Source: an uncultured Methanomicrobiales archaeon (GTDB lineage: Archaea > Halobacteriota > Methanomicrobia > Methanomicrobiales > Methanospirillaceae). Taken from it: DNA of 64,000 bases. Position 1 is the stretch's first letter. Each line of letters opens with the position of its first letter. Shown piece after piece: positions 17,496-27,262 of the stretch. The translations under genes and the position numbers were made by a program. Below the pieces are notes generated by a model. It saw only the letters and a list, made by a program, of their open reading frames with translations, made no database searches and had not been told where the DNA came from. Location of the stretch: the NCBI GenBank assembly GCA_903926075.1, contig CAIYHQ010000131.1:34983-98982 (forward strand), in the 5' to 3' direction.

Positions 17496-18809
17496 ATGGC
17501 GAAATATACTGACACTATTGACCTCTATGATGATGAGGGAAAACAGCTCAAAAGCGGCGTCTCACTTGAAAAGATTAGCCCGCTTGTGAACAAGAATGTT
17601 TTGAAGCTTATTGACCTCACAAAGAGGACCGTTGCCGTCAATCTTGGTGGCATCGATGAAGCATTGAAGACCGGAAAAGTAGGTGGAAAGGCAAACCAGG
17701 TACTTGGCCGTAATGTTGCAACGAGCTGTGTTAAAGATGTTGACATAATCAGTGCAAAGATTAAGGATATGATCCAGGTCACTGAAGGCGACGACACCAA
17801 AATCACAAAAGTTGCAGGTGGCAAGATGCTTCTTATTGAGGTTCCAACTGCACGAATGAATGCAGCAGCAACCTACGATGTATCAAGCACCTCCGTTGCA
17901 GCGGCAACAACCTATGCACTGGTTGACCAGTACAAGGTCGGCATGTTTGACGCGGCTATGGTTAAGGCAGCCGTGTGGGGTACATACCCCCAGACGATGG
18001 ACATGCAGGGAGGAAACGTCGTTTCTATCCTTTCAATCCCACAGAATAATGAAGGTCTCGGTTATGCACTCCGTAACATCCCTGCAAACCACGCAGTGAT
18101 GATGACCCACAGGAATGCAATGCAGGGTGCAGCACTCGCAGCAACCTTTGAGCAGGCCGGAGAATTTGAGATGGGTATGGCCATCGGCCCGTTCGAGCGT
18201 GCACAGCTCCTTCTATACGCATACCAGGGACTTAATGCAAACAATATGGTCTATGACCTCGTAAAAGCAAACGGCAAGACCGGAACAATCGGTTCTGTTG
18301 TACAGAGCCTTGTAGAGCGTGCAATTGAAGACAAAGTCATTACTCCCGGAAAGAAAGGAAAGAGTGGCTTTATCTTCTATGACACAAAAGACCCAATGCT
18401 CTGGAATGCATATGCAGCGGCCGGTACAATGGCCGCAACCATGGTGAACTGTGGTGCAGGTAGGTTTGCACAGGCAGTATCATCAACACTTCTGTACTTT
18501 AACGATCTGCTCGAGCATGAGACCGGACTCCCAGGCTGTGACTACGGCCGTGTAATGGGTGTAGCCGTTGGATTCTCGTTCTTCAGCCACTCGATTTATG
18601 GTGGCGGTGGACCAGGTGTCTTCAATGGTAACCACGTTGTTACACGTCACGCAGCCGGTGTCGGTATCCCCTGTATCGTAGCTGCCTGTGCACTTGATGC
18701 AGGTACCCAGATGTTCAGTCCTGAAGGAACCTCAAAGATCTACCAGGACACATTCGGACAGATTGACGAGTTTGCCCACCCGATACAGGCAATTGCAAAG
18801 GCGGTATAA
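17496..18809 (+). CDS. mcrB: Methyl-coenzyme M reductase subunit beta
   Basis: A 437-residue McrB of normal length, first gene of mcrBDCGA. The start [13 protein letters not shown] is preceded by agaggaat. Recognisable regions include [16 protein letters not shown] near 65, [34 protein letters not shown] in the C-terminal half and the glycine-rich [13 protein letters not shown] near 370 that contributes to the active-site channel. With McrA and McrG it forms the F430-containing (alpha-beta-gamma)2 enzyme that releases methane from methyl-CoM and CoB. Confidence 0.98.
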   Translation: MAKYTDTIDLYDDEGKQLKSGVSLEKISPLVNKNVLKLIDLTKRTVAVNLGGIDEALKTGKVGGKANQVLGRNVATSCVKDVDIISAKIKDMIQVTEGDDTKITKVAGGKMLLIEVPTARMNAAATYDVSSTSVAAATTYALVDQYKVGMFDAAMVKAAVWGTYPQTMDMQGGNVVSILSIPQNNEGLGYALRNIPANHAVMMTHRNAMQGAALAATFEQAGEFEMGMAIGPFERAQLLLYAYQGLNANNMVYDLVKANGKTGTIGSVVQSLVERAIEDKVITPGKKGKSGFIFYDTKDPMLWNAYAAAGTMAATMVNCGAGRFAQAVSSTLLYFNDLLEHETGLPGCDYGRVMGVAVGFSFFSHSIYGGGGPGVFNGNHVVTRHAAGVGIPCIVAACALDAGTQMFSPEGTSKIYQDTFGQIDEFAHPIQAIAKAV

Positions 18810-18824
18810 GCCTTTCTGATTTGA

Positions 18825-19292
18825 ATGACTGAAGCCATATATCCTCAGTGCAGGATTGTCACCGAACGTCTCCTTGACCCGGAAACAACAGAAAAGATAC
18901 TTAATCTTATTGTTGAGACCGGCGGGGTGAGGAGAATGGTCCTTAATGGTCCGCGGCTCCCTGCAATAGTGCCCTATGGGCCTGCCAGGGGGACCGAAAA
19001 CCCTCACACCCTCAGAAGGCAGATACATATCGGTGAACAGGAGATACAGCTAGAGGTACATGTAGGGACAATCCTCCTTGAACTTACTTCTGCTGACGTA
19101 ATACCTGCACTTAAAACCGCTTCTGACAAAGTATTTACGAATTTTACTTACCGTATCCAGGAAGGAAAATACATAAAGACTGATCCATCTCTCGTTGATT
19201 ATGCAAAATTCGGACCAGATTTTGATAAAGACCTTTTAGGCCTTTGTGATCCGAAAAGCAAGCAGGGTCCGATAATTATTCAAGGTACCTAA
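18825..19292 (+). CDS. mcrD: Methyl-coenzyme M reductase operon protein D
   Basis: A 155-residue McrD with the typical YPQCRIVTERLL opening and the GGVRRMVLNGPRLP and GPARGTENPH segments. McrD is not part of the final enzyme; work in methanogens suggests it helps assemble or activate it. It sits between mcrB and mcrC in the order shared by many methanogens. A two-base gap separates it from mcrC. Confidence 0.95.
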   Translation: MTEAIYPQCRIVTERLLDPETTEKILNLIVETGGVRRMVLNGPRLPAIVPYGPARGTENPHTLRRQIHIGEQEIQLEVHVGTILLELTSADVIPALKTASDKVFTNFTYRIQEGKYIKTDPSLVDYAKFGPDFDKDLLGLCDPKSKQGPIIIQGT

Positions 19293-19293
19293 A

Positions 19294-19929
19294 ATGCCGA
19301 TGGGACGTGTGACACAGGTCGTGGACTGCCGCGAGGCAATGGGGATGGGAAAAGGCGGAGGTATTGCCCAGAGAGGGACAATATCCGAATGCCGGTACCC
19401 GGATGTCATCATCGTAGGCATGTCACCAGGCAGACGCCATGTGACAAAGCCGGTCTGTGATATCACGTCAGGACTGAGGCAACAGGGCATTGAATACAGC
19501 ATCAGCACACTAATTCTCAACGCAGGAAGCGGAGTACCGCCAGACGCACCAAATATCGGCGGAGGTGTGCTTGGTGCATACTTTGGACTCACAGAGAAGG
19601 AAGTCAGACAGATAGAGCGACATAAACTTGCGATCCTTCACCATGGAAACGTGCGTTCCCATGTGGTGCATAAGATCCGGTTCATCCTTGCAGCATGCAA
19701 TATTAATGCAGTAGTCGTTTCGCAGGCCCCCATAGATTATGAGGACCTTGCAAAAATAGGCGTGAAAACTGCAATAGTCATGCCACAAGTGGACAAAATA
19801 GTGACACAAGGCACAGTGATGGCGATTGTAAGCGGCGTAACACGAGGTCAGACCCCGACAAGGGAGAAGATGGCCGAGGTTATTCACGCGGTGATGAAAC
19901 TTTTAAAGTCGCAGAAATTTAAGGAGTGA
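19294..19929 (+). CDS. mcrC: Methyl-coenzyme M reductase operon protein C
   Basis: A 211-residue McrC, starting MPMGRVTQVVDCREAMGMG. It contains CRYPDVIIVGMSPGRRHVTKPVCDIT and SGVPPDAPNIGGG, conserved in the family. McrC belongs to the ATP-dependent activation complex that reduces the F430 nickel, together with component A2 (AtwA), which is also encoded in this window at 32872-34470. It lies 8 bases before mcrG. Confidence 0.96.
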   Translation: MPMGRVTQVVDCREAMGMGKGGGIAQRGTISECRYPDVIIVGMSPGRRHVTKPVCDITSGLRQQGIEYSISTLILNAGSGVPPDAPNIGGGVLGAYFGLTEKEVRQIERHKLAILHHGNVRSHVVHKIRFILAACNINAVVVSQAPIDYEDLAKIGVKTAIVMPQVDKIVTQGTVMAIVSGVTRGQTPTREKMAEVIHAVMKLLKSQKFKE

Positions 19930-19937
19930 ACTGAACA

Positions 19938-20702
19938 ATGGCATACAAACCACAATATGGGCCCGGAACATCCATCGTCGCCGAGAACAGGCGAAAGTAC
20001 ATGGACCCGAGCCATAAGCTCGAAAAGATTCGTGACGTTACGGATGAAGACATAGTTCTCATCCTTGGACACCGTGCACCCGGTTCCGCATATCCAAGTG
20101 CTCACCCGCCACTATCGGAACAGCAGGAACCAAAGTGCCCGATACGCAAACTTGTAGAACCAACTGAAGGTGCCAAGCACGGTGACCGTGTAAGGTATAT
20201 ACAGTTTACAGACTCGATGTATTTCGCACCGGGTCAACCATATCTTAGAAGTTATGCAGAATCATACCGATACCGTGGAATAGACCCAGGTACACTTTCA
20301 GGCCGTCAGATTGTAGAATGCCGTGAGAGAGACCTCGAAAAATACTCCGTGGAACTCGTCGGCACTGAACTCTTTGACCCGGCCCGTACAGGTGTCCGTG
20401 GTGCAACTGTGCATGGACACTCACTTCGTCTTGCAGAAGACGGGATGATGTTCGACATGCTCCAGAGGTGCCTGCTTGACAAGAAAACCGGTATGGTCAA
20501 TTATGTAAAGAACCAGATTGGAGAGCCGCTCGACCGTGTGGTTAAAGTCGGTAAGCCAATGGACGAGAAGTGGCTTAAGGCACACACAACAATCTTCCAC
20601 TCACTTGGCGGTGTAGCATTCCGCGATGATGAGGAATATATTGAATATGTACAGCGGATCCACTCGCTCCGTACTAAATACGGATTCATGCCAATGGAGT
20701 GA
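19938..20702 (+). CDS. mcrG: Methyl-coenzyme M reductase subunit gamma
   Basis: A 254-residue McrG of normal length, with [10 protein letters not shown] at the start, [18 protein letters not shown] near 40 and [29 protein letters not shown] in the middle. It binds the outer face of F430 in known structures. It is followed 5 bases later by the mcrA ATG. Confidence 0.97.
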   Translation: MAYKPQYGPGTSIVAENRRKYMDPSHKLEKIRDVTDEDIVLILGHRAPGSAYPSAHPPLSEQQEPKCPIRKLVEPTEGAKHGDRVRYIQFTDSMYFAPGQPYLRSYAESYRYRGIDPGTLSGRQIVECRERDLEKYSVELVGTELFDPARTGVRGATVHGHSLRLAEDGMMFDMLQRCLLDKKTGMVNYVKNQIGEPLDRVVKVGKPMDEKWLKAHTTIFHSLGGVAFRDDEEYIEYVQRIHSLRTKYGFMPME

Positions 20703-20707
20703 AAAAA

Positions 20708-22411
20708 ATGGCAAAGAAGATCGAAAAGACCCAGAAGCTCTTCCTGAAAGCGCTTAAAACAAAGTTTGCAGAGGACCCACAATCCACAACGACCGTCTTC
20801 GCCCGCGAAGGCCTGAAGCAGTCTGCCCGAAAGAGGGAATTCCTTGTAGAGGGGAAGAAAGCCGAGATGGCCCGTGGTATCTCGATGTACGACCCCATAC
20901 GCTGCCACCTTGGTGGTATCCCACTCGGTCAGCGCCAGCTCATGACCTATGAGGTCAGTGGAACCGGTGTCTTCGTTGAGGGTGATGACCTTCACTTCGT
21001 CAACAATGCAGCAATGCAGCAGATGTGGGACGACATACGCAGGACAATTATTGTCGGTATGGACCTCGCCCACCAGACACTCCAGAAGCGTCTCGGAAAA
21101 GAAGTTACTCCAGAGACAATCAATGAATACCTCCACGTCCTGAACCATGCAATGCCAGGAGCAGCAGTCGTACAGGAACACATGGTTGAGACTCACCCCG
21201 GACTTGTCGATGACTGTTACGTCAAGGTCTTTACCGGTGACGATGAGATGGCAGACAGCCTTGAAAAGCAGTTTGTTATTCCAATCGAGAAGTTATTCCC
21301 GAAGAAGCAGGCAGAAGCCCTGAAGGCAGCAGTCGGCAAGTCTATGTGGCAGGCTGTTCACATCCCGACAATCGTATCAAGAACCTGTGATGGGGGTACA
21401 ACCTCAAGATGGTCTGCGATGCAGCTCGGTATGTCTTTCATTGGTGCATACAGGATGTGTGCCGGTGAAGCAGCAGTCGCCGACCTTTCATACGCGGCAA
21501 AGCACGCCGGTGTCATCCAGATGGCCGACATCCTGCCAGCTCGCCGTGCACGTGGCCCGAACGAGCCAGGTGGAATTAAATTCGGTCACTTCGCTGACAT
21601 GATCCAGGGAGACCGTAAGTATCCAAACGACCCCGCAAAGGCAACCCTTGAGGTCGTCGGTGCTGGTGCGATGCTCTTCGACCAGATCTGGCTCGGATCC
21701 TACATGTCCGGCGGTGTCGGTTTCACTCAGTATGCAACAGCAGCATACACCGACAACATCCTCGATGACTATACATACTACGGTATGGACTACATCAAGG
21801 ACAAGTACAAAATCGACTGGAAGAACCCAAGCGAGAAGGACAAGGTCAAACCAACCCAGGAAGTTGTCAACGACATTGCAACTGAGGTCAACCTCTATGG
21901 TATGGAGCAGTACGAGCAGTTCCCAACTGCACTTGAGTCCCACTTCGGTGGTTCACAGCGTGCAAGTGTCCTTGCAGCAGCATCAGGTATATCTGTCGGA
22001 ATTGCAACCGGTAACTCCAATGCAGGTCTGAACGGATGGTACCTTTCCATGCTTATGCACAAGGAAGGATGGTCACGTCTCGGATTCTTCGGTTACGACC
22101 TTCAGGACCAGTGTGGTTCCACAAACTCGCTCTCCATGAGACCTGACGAAGGTGCAATCGGTGAGCTCCGTGGCCCCAACTATCCAAACTATGCAATGAA
22201 TGTCGGACACCAGGGTGAATATGCCGCAATCGCAGGCTGTGCCCATTACAGCCGCGGTGATGCGTGGTCACTCTCTCCCCTGATCAAGATCACCTTCGCA
22301 GACCCGTCCCTCAAGTTCGACTTTTCAGAGCCACGCCGTGAGTTTGCAAAGGGTGCACTACGCCAGTACATGCCCGCTGGTGAGCGCTCTCTGATCATCC
22401 CGGCAAGATAA
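20708..22411 (+). CDS. mcrA: Methyl-coenzyme M reductase subunit alpha
   Basis: A 567-residue McrA. The ATG at 20708 ([10 protein letters not shown]) is preferred over a GTG at 20699 that overlaps mcrG. Landmarks: the [13 protein letters not shown] segment carrying the Arg that is methylated in studied enzymes, [15 protein letters not shown] used for mcrA typing, and [14 protein letters not shown] near 460-472. The last contains the Gly that becomes thioglycine (about Gly462 here), the following Asp and the S-methylated Cys. These modifications are known in other species and are only inferred here. It is the last gene of the operon, followed by a T9 run. Confidence 0.98.
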   Translation: MAKKIEKTQKLFLKALKTKFAEDPQSTTTVFAREGLKQSARKREFLVEGKKAEMARGISMYDPIRCHLGGIPLGQRQLMTYEVSGTGVFVEGDDLHFVNNAAMQQMWDDIRRTIIVGMDLAHQTLQKRLGKEVTPETINEYLHVLNHAMPGAAVVQEHMVETHPGLVDDCYVKVFTGDDEMADSLEKQFVIPIEKLFPKKQAEALKAAVGKSMWQAVHIPTIVSRTCDGGTTSRWSAMQLGMSFIGAYRMCAGEAAVADLSYAAKHAGVIQMADILPARRARGPNEPGGIKFGHFADMIQGDRKYPNDPAKATLEVVGAGAMLFDQIWLGSYMSGGVGFTQYATAAYTDNILDDYTYYGMDYIKDKYKIDWKNPSEKDKVKPTQEVVNDIATEVNLYGMEQYEQFPTALESHFGGSQRASVLAAASGISVGIATGNSNAGLNGWYLSMLMHKEGWSRLGFFGYDLQDQCGSTNSLSMRPDEGAIGELRGPNYPNYAMNVGHQGEYAAIAGCAHYSRGDAWSLSPLIKITFADPSLKFDFSEPRREFAKGALRQYMPAGERSLIIPAR

Positions 22412-22421
22412 AATAAATCAA

Positions 22422-22430
22422 TTTTTTTTT
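22422..22430 (+). terminator. T9 terminator after mcrA
   Basis: Nine T residues eleven bases after the mcrA stop. It separates the mcr and mtr operons, which are 226 bases apart. Confidence 0.5.
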
Positions 22431-22637
22431 CATAAACTAAAATTTAGATGAGTTAAAACTGAAAATTATCAGTCTTTTTAATTAAATGGCGAAGATACTT
22501 TGTCAGATTTGCGAAACTTTTCGAAACCTTTAATGCATCTCTTAGTTAACTGTTAAACGAACCGGAAAGGGTTTGTTCTAAAGAAGTATTGCAATGCGCG
22601 ATGAACACTCTCGTGCTAAACGCACGCAGGAGGAGTT

Positions 22638-23534
22638 TTGATGGAAAACATAGTGTTAGGCATTGGTATTACTGCATTGGCAGGAGCTCTTGCCGCTGTT
22701 GCCGGTGCAGCAGAGGACACTGAGTCAAATATCGGTTCACAGGGTGATCCGAACTCTCAGGTCCAGCTTGCACCGCAAATGGGTTACATACACCGGATAT
22801 TTAACAAGGCCGTGGCGGGCGAACCGCCTGCATATGGTCTCTGGTGTGCCCTTGGCGCAGGTCTTACATGGGCTTTTCTGGCAATGCAGCTCAACGCAGT
22901 CCTTGCGATTGTGCTAGGTTGTGCCATAACGATATTTGTGCAGGGAGTCTATGCGACTACTGCATATCTTGGCAGGACAGCAAGTCTTGCGAAGTTTGGC
23001 CAGCCGGTTTACATCGACATACTGAAATCGATGACTTCTGTTACAATGGCCCATGCTTTTGTAGCAGTATTTTGTACAGTGACTATCTGTTATCTCATGA
23101 ACTCAGCACTGGGTCACCCGTTCCCACTTCCGATTCTCGGATTTATCTGGGGAATAGCCCTCGGTGCAGCAGGTTCCGCGACAGGAAACCCGTACTATGG
23201 AAAGGAACGTCAGTACCAGAACCAGAAGTTCGGTGCCGGTGTTCCAATTGCAGCGTCGGGTAACATTGTCAGATATGCAGAAGCAGGAGTCAGAAATTCG
23301 CTTGACAACGGATGGTTCACCGCTAAGCTTGGTGGTGCTGCATCTGGTCTTTGTTTCGGGTTTATTGTATTCCTTGAACTCTGGCGTACCGTCCTCTTTG
23401 AGAAGGTCGGAGCCGGCTGGGGAGCAATAGTAGTAGGTATCCTGATAATCCTCGTCTTCATGGTCGTAGACCGTTTCATCGAAGTCTGGGCAAGAAAGAC
23501 CTATGGTCCGTACACAAAACCAGAGGAGGCGTAA
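22638..23534 (+). CDS. mtrE: Tetrahydromethanopterin S-methyltransferase subunit E
   Basis: A 298-residue membrane protein, first gene of the mtr operon, with a strong aggagga site before the ATG. The protein has a short periplasm-oriented start (GITALAGALAAVAGAAED), then about six transmembrane segments and conserved GSQGDPNSQVQLAPQMGYIHR. With MtrC and MtrD it is thought to form the Na+-translocating part of the complex that moves the methyl group from H4MPT to coenzyme M. Length is normal. Confidence 0.97.
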   Translation: MMENIVLGIGITALAGALAAVAGAAEDTESNIGSQGDPNSQVQLAPQMGYIHRIFNKAVAGEPPAYGLWCALGAGLTWAFLAMQLNAVLAIVLGCAITIFVQGVYATTAYLGRTASLAKFGQPVYIDILKSMTSVTMAHAFVAVFCTVTICYLMNSALGHPFPLPILGFIWGIALGAAGSATGNPYYGKERQYQNQKFGAGVPIAASGNIVRYAEAGVRNSLDNGWFTAKLGGAASGLCFGFIVFLELWRTVLFEKVGAGWGAIVVGILIILVFMVVDRFIEVWARKTYGPYTKPEEA

Positions 23535-23535
23535 G

Positions 23536-24393
23536 ATGAGCGCAATAGCCGGACCAAAATCAAGTTTAAGTGTTGAATATAATGCAGTTGCGATAATAGT
23601 TTCTCTTATTATTCTTGTGCTTATCATTGCGGCGACCTTTATGCTTGGAATCCCAATGGCATTGTCAGCACTTATCGGAATAATTGTAGGAGGAGTCCTT
23701 ATCGGATTCGGTGTCCACTTCGTTCCTGTAGGTGGAGCACCTGCAGCCATGGGGCAGGCCCCGGGAATTGCAACCGGAGTTGCTATGCTCGCTGGTGGTG
23801 CAGGCCTTGCCGGACTTTTCGGTGGGGCATGGGCTGCAAGCCAGGGGCTCGTCGTTGCAACTGTTACAGGTGCAATTGGTGGCGGACTCATGATGGCAAT
23901 CACATGTTTCTTTGTGAACGTCATCTACGTGTTCGGTATGGGTGTTCCTGCAGCGTCAGGAAAAGTCAAGAAAGACCCAATCACCGGAGATACACAGCCT
24001 GAATTTAAATCACAGGGAACTGAAGGACATGGACTTCCGTTTGTATCCTTCGTCGGTGGTGTAATCGGCGGTATCTTTGGTGGAGGTGGCGGTACCCTTG
24101 TGTACATGATGCTTCTTGGCCTTTACACTGCAACGTTACCTAAACTTATGGGTTCCCAGTCAGTTGCAAACAGTGTTGCAATATTGCCCATCGCAGTCTC
24201 ACTTGCAGGTGTTTTTGCAATAGGCATATTCCTTGTAAATGCAGTCCTTGCAGCTTACAATATCACCGGTACTATCGAAGGTCCGCACGACCCGAAGTTT
24301 AAGAGATTTCCCCGTGACATCATTGCGTCAGCTGTGGCGTCCGGGCTCTGTGGATTTGTCGCAATCCTTATTGCGACTTCGATTGGGATGTAG
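23536..24393 (+). CDS. mtrD: Tetrahydromethanopterin S-methyltransferase subunit D
   Basis: A 285-residue polytopic membrane protein. The ATG at 23536 follows gaggcg and the mtrE stop by one base. The conserved GVHFVPVGGAPAAMGQAPG and a long glycine-rich segment (FVGGVIGGIFGGGGG) are typical of MtrD. It forms the ion channel part with MtrC and MtrE. Confidence 0.96.
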   Translation: MSAIAGPKSSLSVEYNAVAIIVSLIILVLIIAATFMLGIPMALSALIGIIVGGVLIGFGVHFVPVGGAPAAMGQAPGIATGVAMLAGGAGLAGLFGGAWAASQGLVVATVTGAIGGGLMMAITCFFVNVIYVFGMGVPAASGKVKKDPITGDTQPEFKSQGTEGHGLPFVSFVGGVIGGIFGGGGGTLVYMMLLGLYTATLPKLMGSQSVANSVAILPIAVSLAGVFAIGIFLVNAVLAAYNITGTIEGPHDPKFKRFPRDIIASAVASGLCGFVAILIATSIGM

Positions 24394-24405
24394 AGGTGTT
24401 TTCAG

Positions 24406-25269
24406 ATGACGGTAAAAGTTGAAGTAGTTGAAGGTGGCGTCCCGCATTCGAAAGTCATGATTGTAGGGCTTATCTTAACGATTGTCTGTATCTACCTCAC
24501 CTATCTGAACGTTCTCACAAAGACAGAGTTATTCTCTTTCTTTGGCGGTCTTGCAGCTGTTGCAGCACTTACCTGGGGAAGTTCAACAATTAAGGTGCTC
24601 TGCAGTTACGGCATTGGGACCGGAGTCCCATCGGCCGGAATGGTATCGTTCGGTTCTGGTGTGATAGCGATGCTCTTTGCCACAAAATTTGGCATTTTGT
24701 CCCCAATTGTAGCAGTCGTCCTTGCGGCAGTTATCGGAGCAATTCTAGGATATGTTGCTAACCGTGTTATTGCAATGAAGATCCCTGTGATGGTGAAATC
24801 ACTTACTGAACTTGCCATGGTAGGTTCATTAACATTGATGGGTTTCACTGCACTAATTACTGGAAGCTTTAATTTCAGTGCACTTATTGCACCAAACACG
24901 GTCCTCACGATAACGTCTGCGGGACTCACAGCAACAACGAGTTATCTTACCTCCTACATTGGAGGGGCCCTTATTGCGACAGTATTCCTGCTGGGTGCAA
25001 TTGCAGTTCAGCACCCGTTTAATGCATGTCTCGGGCCAAATTGGACTCAGGACAGAATGTTAATGCTGGCAGTTGAATGTGGTTTTATCAGTATGATAGT
25101 TGCATCACTCATGTCAATGCCCTTCGTACGCATTGATGCAGCGATAATAAGCCTCATTGTTTCAATAATCGGATGGTATTACACATATGCGAAATACTTC
25201 GAGTTATCGAAGCGTGACGCAGCAGCATGGCTGGACCTTTCACCAATTCCAGAGCAGGAGGGACACTAA
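24406..25269 (+). CDS. mtrC: Tetrahydromethanopterin S-methyltransferase subunit C
   Basis: A 287-residue membrane protein with about eight hydrophobic segments and the conserved SYGIGTGVPSAGMVSFGSG stretch near 66 and QHPFNACLGPNWTQDR near 205. Part of the Na+ pump module. Its stop codon touches the mtrB start codon directly. Confidence 0.96.
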   Translation: MTVKVEVVEGGVPHSKVMIVGLILTIVCIYLTYLNVLTKTELFSFFGGLAAVAALTWGSSTIKVLCSYGIGTGVPSAGMVSFGSGVIAMLFATKFGILSPIVAVVLAAVIGAILGYVANRVIAMKIPVMVKSLTELAMVGSLTLMGFTALITGSFNFSALIAPNTVLTITSAGLTATTSYLTSYIGGALIATVFLLGAIAVQHPFNACLGPNWTQDRMLMLAVECGFISMIVASLMSMPFVRIDAAIISLIVSIIGWYYTYAKYFELSKRDAAAWLDLSPIPEQEGH

Positions 25270-25554
25270 ATGTACGTCCTGGTACTTCCTGAGTATGGAC
25301 TTGTGGTCGACCCGTTAATCGGAGTTCTGACAACTGCCGGAGAATCTCTTTCGCCTATCATCGATAAGCTGGGAGAACTTGAAGCAGTTTCACAGGACCT
25401 CGTGAACATGCTCTCAGGCAAAGGAAACTTTCTTGCATCCTATCCTGGAAGAGAGAAATCACTCGGCATTGCCGGTGGTGTCACTGCTTTCTGGTATGGC
25501 ATAGCAATCGGTCTCTTCCTTGCCGGGATCATCCTCCTGTTCCAGATGATGTGA
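25270..25554 (+). CDS. mtrB: Tetrahydromethanopterin S-methyltransferase subunit B
   Basis: A 94-residue subunit with a soluble N-terminal part ([17 protein letters not shown]) and one C-terminal transmembrane helix ([18 protein letters not shown]). Length and position between mtrC and mtrA are as expected. Its exact role in the complex is not well defined. Confidence 0.93.
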   Translation: MYVLVLPEYGLVVDPLIGVLTTAGESLSPIIDKLGELEAVSQDLVNMLSGKGNFLASYPGREKSLGIAGGVTAFWYGIAIGLFLAGIILLFQMM

Positions 25555-25564
25555 GGTGAAAAGA

Positions 25565-26284
25565 ATGGCAGATAAGAAATCAGCAGCAAGTGGATGGCCG
25601 ATTGCTCAGGGCGATTTCCACTCGGGAGACGTAAACAGTCCTGTTGCAGTTGTAACCATGGGTTCCCATCTTGACGAGAAGGGACTCTGTGATGCAGGTG
25701 CAGCACTCTGTGGGTCGTGTAAAACCGAGAACCTTGGACTTGAAAAGGTCGTCGCAAACGTGATCTCAAACCCCAATATCCGGTTCGTTCTCCTTGTGGG
25801 GACAGAGGTAAAAGGTCACCTTTCAGGCCAGACTTTTATAGCCCTCCATAAGGGTGGCGTAAAAGAAGGCCGGGTTGTCGGAGCTGAGGGAGCTATCCCG
25901 TTCATCGAGAACCTGTCTGACGACGCTATCAAGCGCTTCCAGGAACAGGTCGAGTTTGTCAACATAATGGAATCCGAAGATGTCGGGGCCATAAAGGCAA
26001 AGATCGATGAACTCAAGGCAAAGGACCCGGGAGCCTTTGGGGCTGACCCAATGGTTATCGAGGTGAAAGAAGCCGCAGGTGGAGAAGAACCAGCAGGAGA
26101 AGCACGAGCACTCTCCGGGGAACTCGCTCTTATCCATGCACGCATGAAGATCATCGAGAAGATGGTGACAAGTATCGGTTACAGAGATAAATTTGCAGCC
26201 GGTGTTTATTCAGGCAAAATTGAGGGCCTGATGATTGGTCTCCTGATCTCGTTCATTCTCGTGGGTATTTTGATAATGAGGTGA
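25565..26284 (+). CDS. mtrA: Tetrahydromethanopterin S-methyltransferase subunit A (corrinoid)
   Basis: A 239-residue MtrA from the ATG at 25565 ([11 protein letters not shown], preceded by gaggtgaaaag). The cytoplasmic corrinoid domain (about 1-170) includes [19 protein letters not shown] and EVKGHLSGQ with His85, which matches the cobalt-ligating His of studied MtrA. A linker and one C-terminal transmembrane helix ([17 protein letters not shown]) follow. The corrinoid carries the methyl group between MtrH and CoM. The N-terminal domain is almost identical to that of the fusion gene at 26507. Confidence 0.96.
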   Translation: MADKKSAASGWPIAQGDFHSGDVNSPVAVVTMGSHLDEKGLCDAGAALCGSCKTENLGLEKVVANVISNPNIRFVLLVGTEVKGHLSGQTFIALHKGGVKEGRVVGAEGAIPFIENLSDDAIKRFQEQVEFVNIMESEDVGAIKAKIDELKAKDPGAFGADPMVIEVKEAAGGEEPAGEARALSGELALIHARMKIIEKMVTSIGYRDKFAAGVYSGKIEGLMIGLLISFILVGILIMR

Positions 26285-26290
26285 GAAAAA

Positions 26291-26500
26291 ATGCCAGAAG
26301 AAGCCAAACAGGCATCCGGACCCATCAGAATGGTTGCGATTGAGAACATGGTGGAGCAGATCCGCTATAAGGGACAGATCATTGCAAGGACCAATAAACT
26401 TGACTCGGCAATAATGGGTTCAGGTTTAGTCGGATTTATACTGGGTCTCGTATTTGCATTGATCGTGATAATTCTGCCCGCTATCCTGATGAGGGGATGA
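26291..26500 (+). CDS. mtrF: Tetrahydromethanopterin S-methyltransferase subunit F
   Basis: A 69-residue protein with a soluble start (VAIENMVEQIRYKGQIIARTN) and one C-terminal transmembrane helix (GSGLVGFILGLVFALIVIIL). It resembles the C-terminal part of MtrA, as known for MtrF. It lies 6 bases after mtrA and 6 bases before the mtrA-mtrG fusion. Confidence 0.92.
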   Translation: MPEEAKQASGPIRMVAIENMVEQIRYKGQIIARTNKLDSAIMGSGLVGFILGLVFALIVIILPAILMRG

Positions 26501-26506
26501 TCGAGA

Positions 26507-27247
26507 ATGGCAGATAAGAAACCAGCAGCCAGTGGATGGCCGATTGCTCAGGGCGATTTCCACTCGGGTGATGTTAACAGTCCTGTTGCAGTTGTAACCA
26601 TGGGTTCCCATCTTGATGAGAAGGGACTCTGTGATGCAGGTGCAGCACTCTGTGGGTCTTGTAAGACCGAGAACCTTGGGCTTGAGAAGGTAGTTGCAAA
26701 TGTTATCTCAAACCCCAATATCCGGTTCATCCTCCTCGTGGGGACTGAGGTGAAAGGTCACCTTTCAGGTCAGACTTTTATAGCACTCCACAAGGGTGGT
26801 GTAAAAGACGGCCGGGTTGTCGGAGCTGAGGGAGCTATCCCATTCATCGAAAACCTTAATGAAGCCGCCATAAAGCGGTTCCAGGAACAGGTTGAATTTG
26901 TCAACATAATGGAATCCGAAGATGTCGGGGCCATAAAGGCAAAGATCGATGAACTCAAGGCAAGGGACCCGGGAGCCTTTGGAGCAGACCCAATGGTCGT
27001 CGAAGTCAAGGAAGCCGCAGGAGGCGGTGAGGTTGCAGCATCAGCCGCAAATCCACAATTCCTTGAGATCGAAAAAAGGCTCGATAAGATTGAGAAGCAG
27101 ATAGAATTTGTTGATGCTGAGGTTGCTCAGCGTGTCGGCAGAAAGATTGGAAGAGATATCGGCATCCTCTACGGGCTTGTCGCAGGACTTACCGTCTTTA
27201 TTATGCTCCTCATCTGGCTTGCAAAGATCTATCAGAATGTAGCATAG
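26507..27247 (+). CDS. Fusion of a second MtrA corrinoid domain to MtrG
   Basis: A 246-residue protein in the position of mtrG. Residues 1 to about 170 are a near copy of the MtrA corrinoid domain, with the same [15 protein letters not shown] and GHLSGQ and the same His85. From about 185 the sequence changes to [21 protein letters not shown], then [17 protein letters not shown], then a transmembrane helix. This is the MtrG signature (compare [16 protein letters not shown] of classical MtrG). It therefore encodes an MtrA-MtrG fusion, and no separate mtrG is present. One complex could then carry two corrinoid domains. Confidence 0.9.
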   Translation: MADKKPAASGWPIAQGDFHSGDVNSPVAVVTMGSHLDEKGLCDAGAALCGSCKTENLGLEKVVANVISNPNIRFILLVGTEVKGHLSGQTFIALHKGGVKDGRVVGAEGAIPFIENLNEAAIKRFQEQVEFVNIMESEDVGAIKAKIDELKARDPGAFGADPMVVEVKEAAGGGEVAASAANPQFLEIEKRLDKIEKQIEFVDAEVAQRVGRKIGRDIGILYGLVAGLTVFIMLLIWLAKIYQNVA

Positions 27248-27262
27248 GGAGGTGAAATATTC

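Noticed and set aside
26291..26500. The 69-residue gene as MtrG
   Set aside because: It lacks the [10 protein letters not shown] motif and instead resembles MtrF; MtrG is found fused in the next gene.
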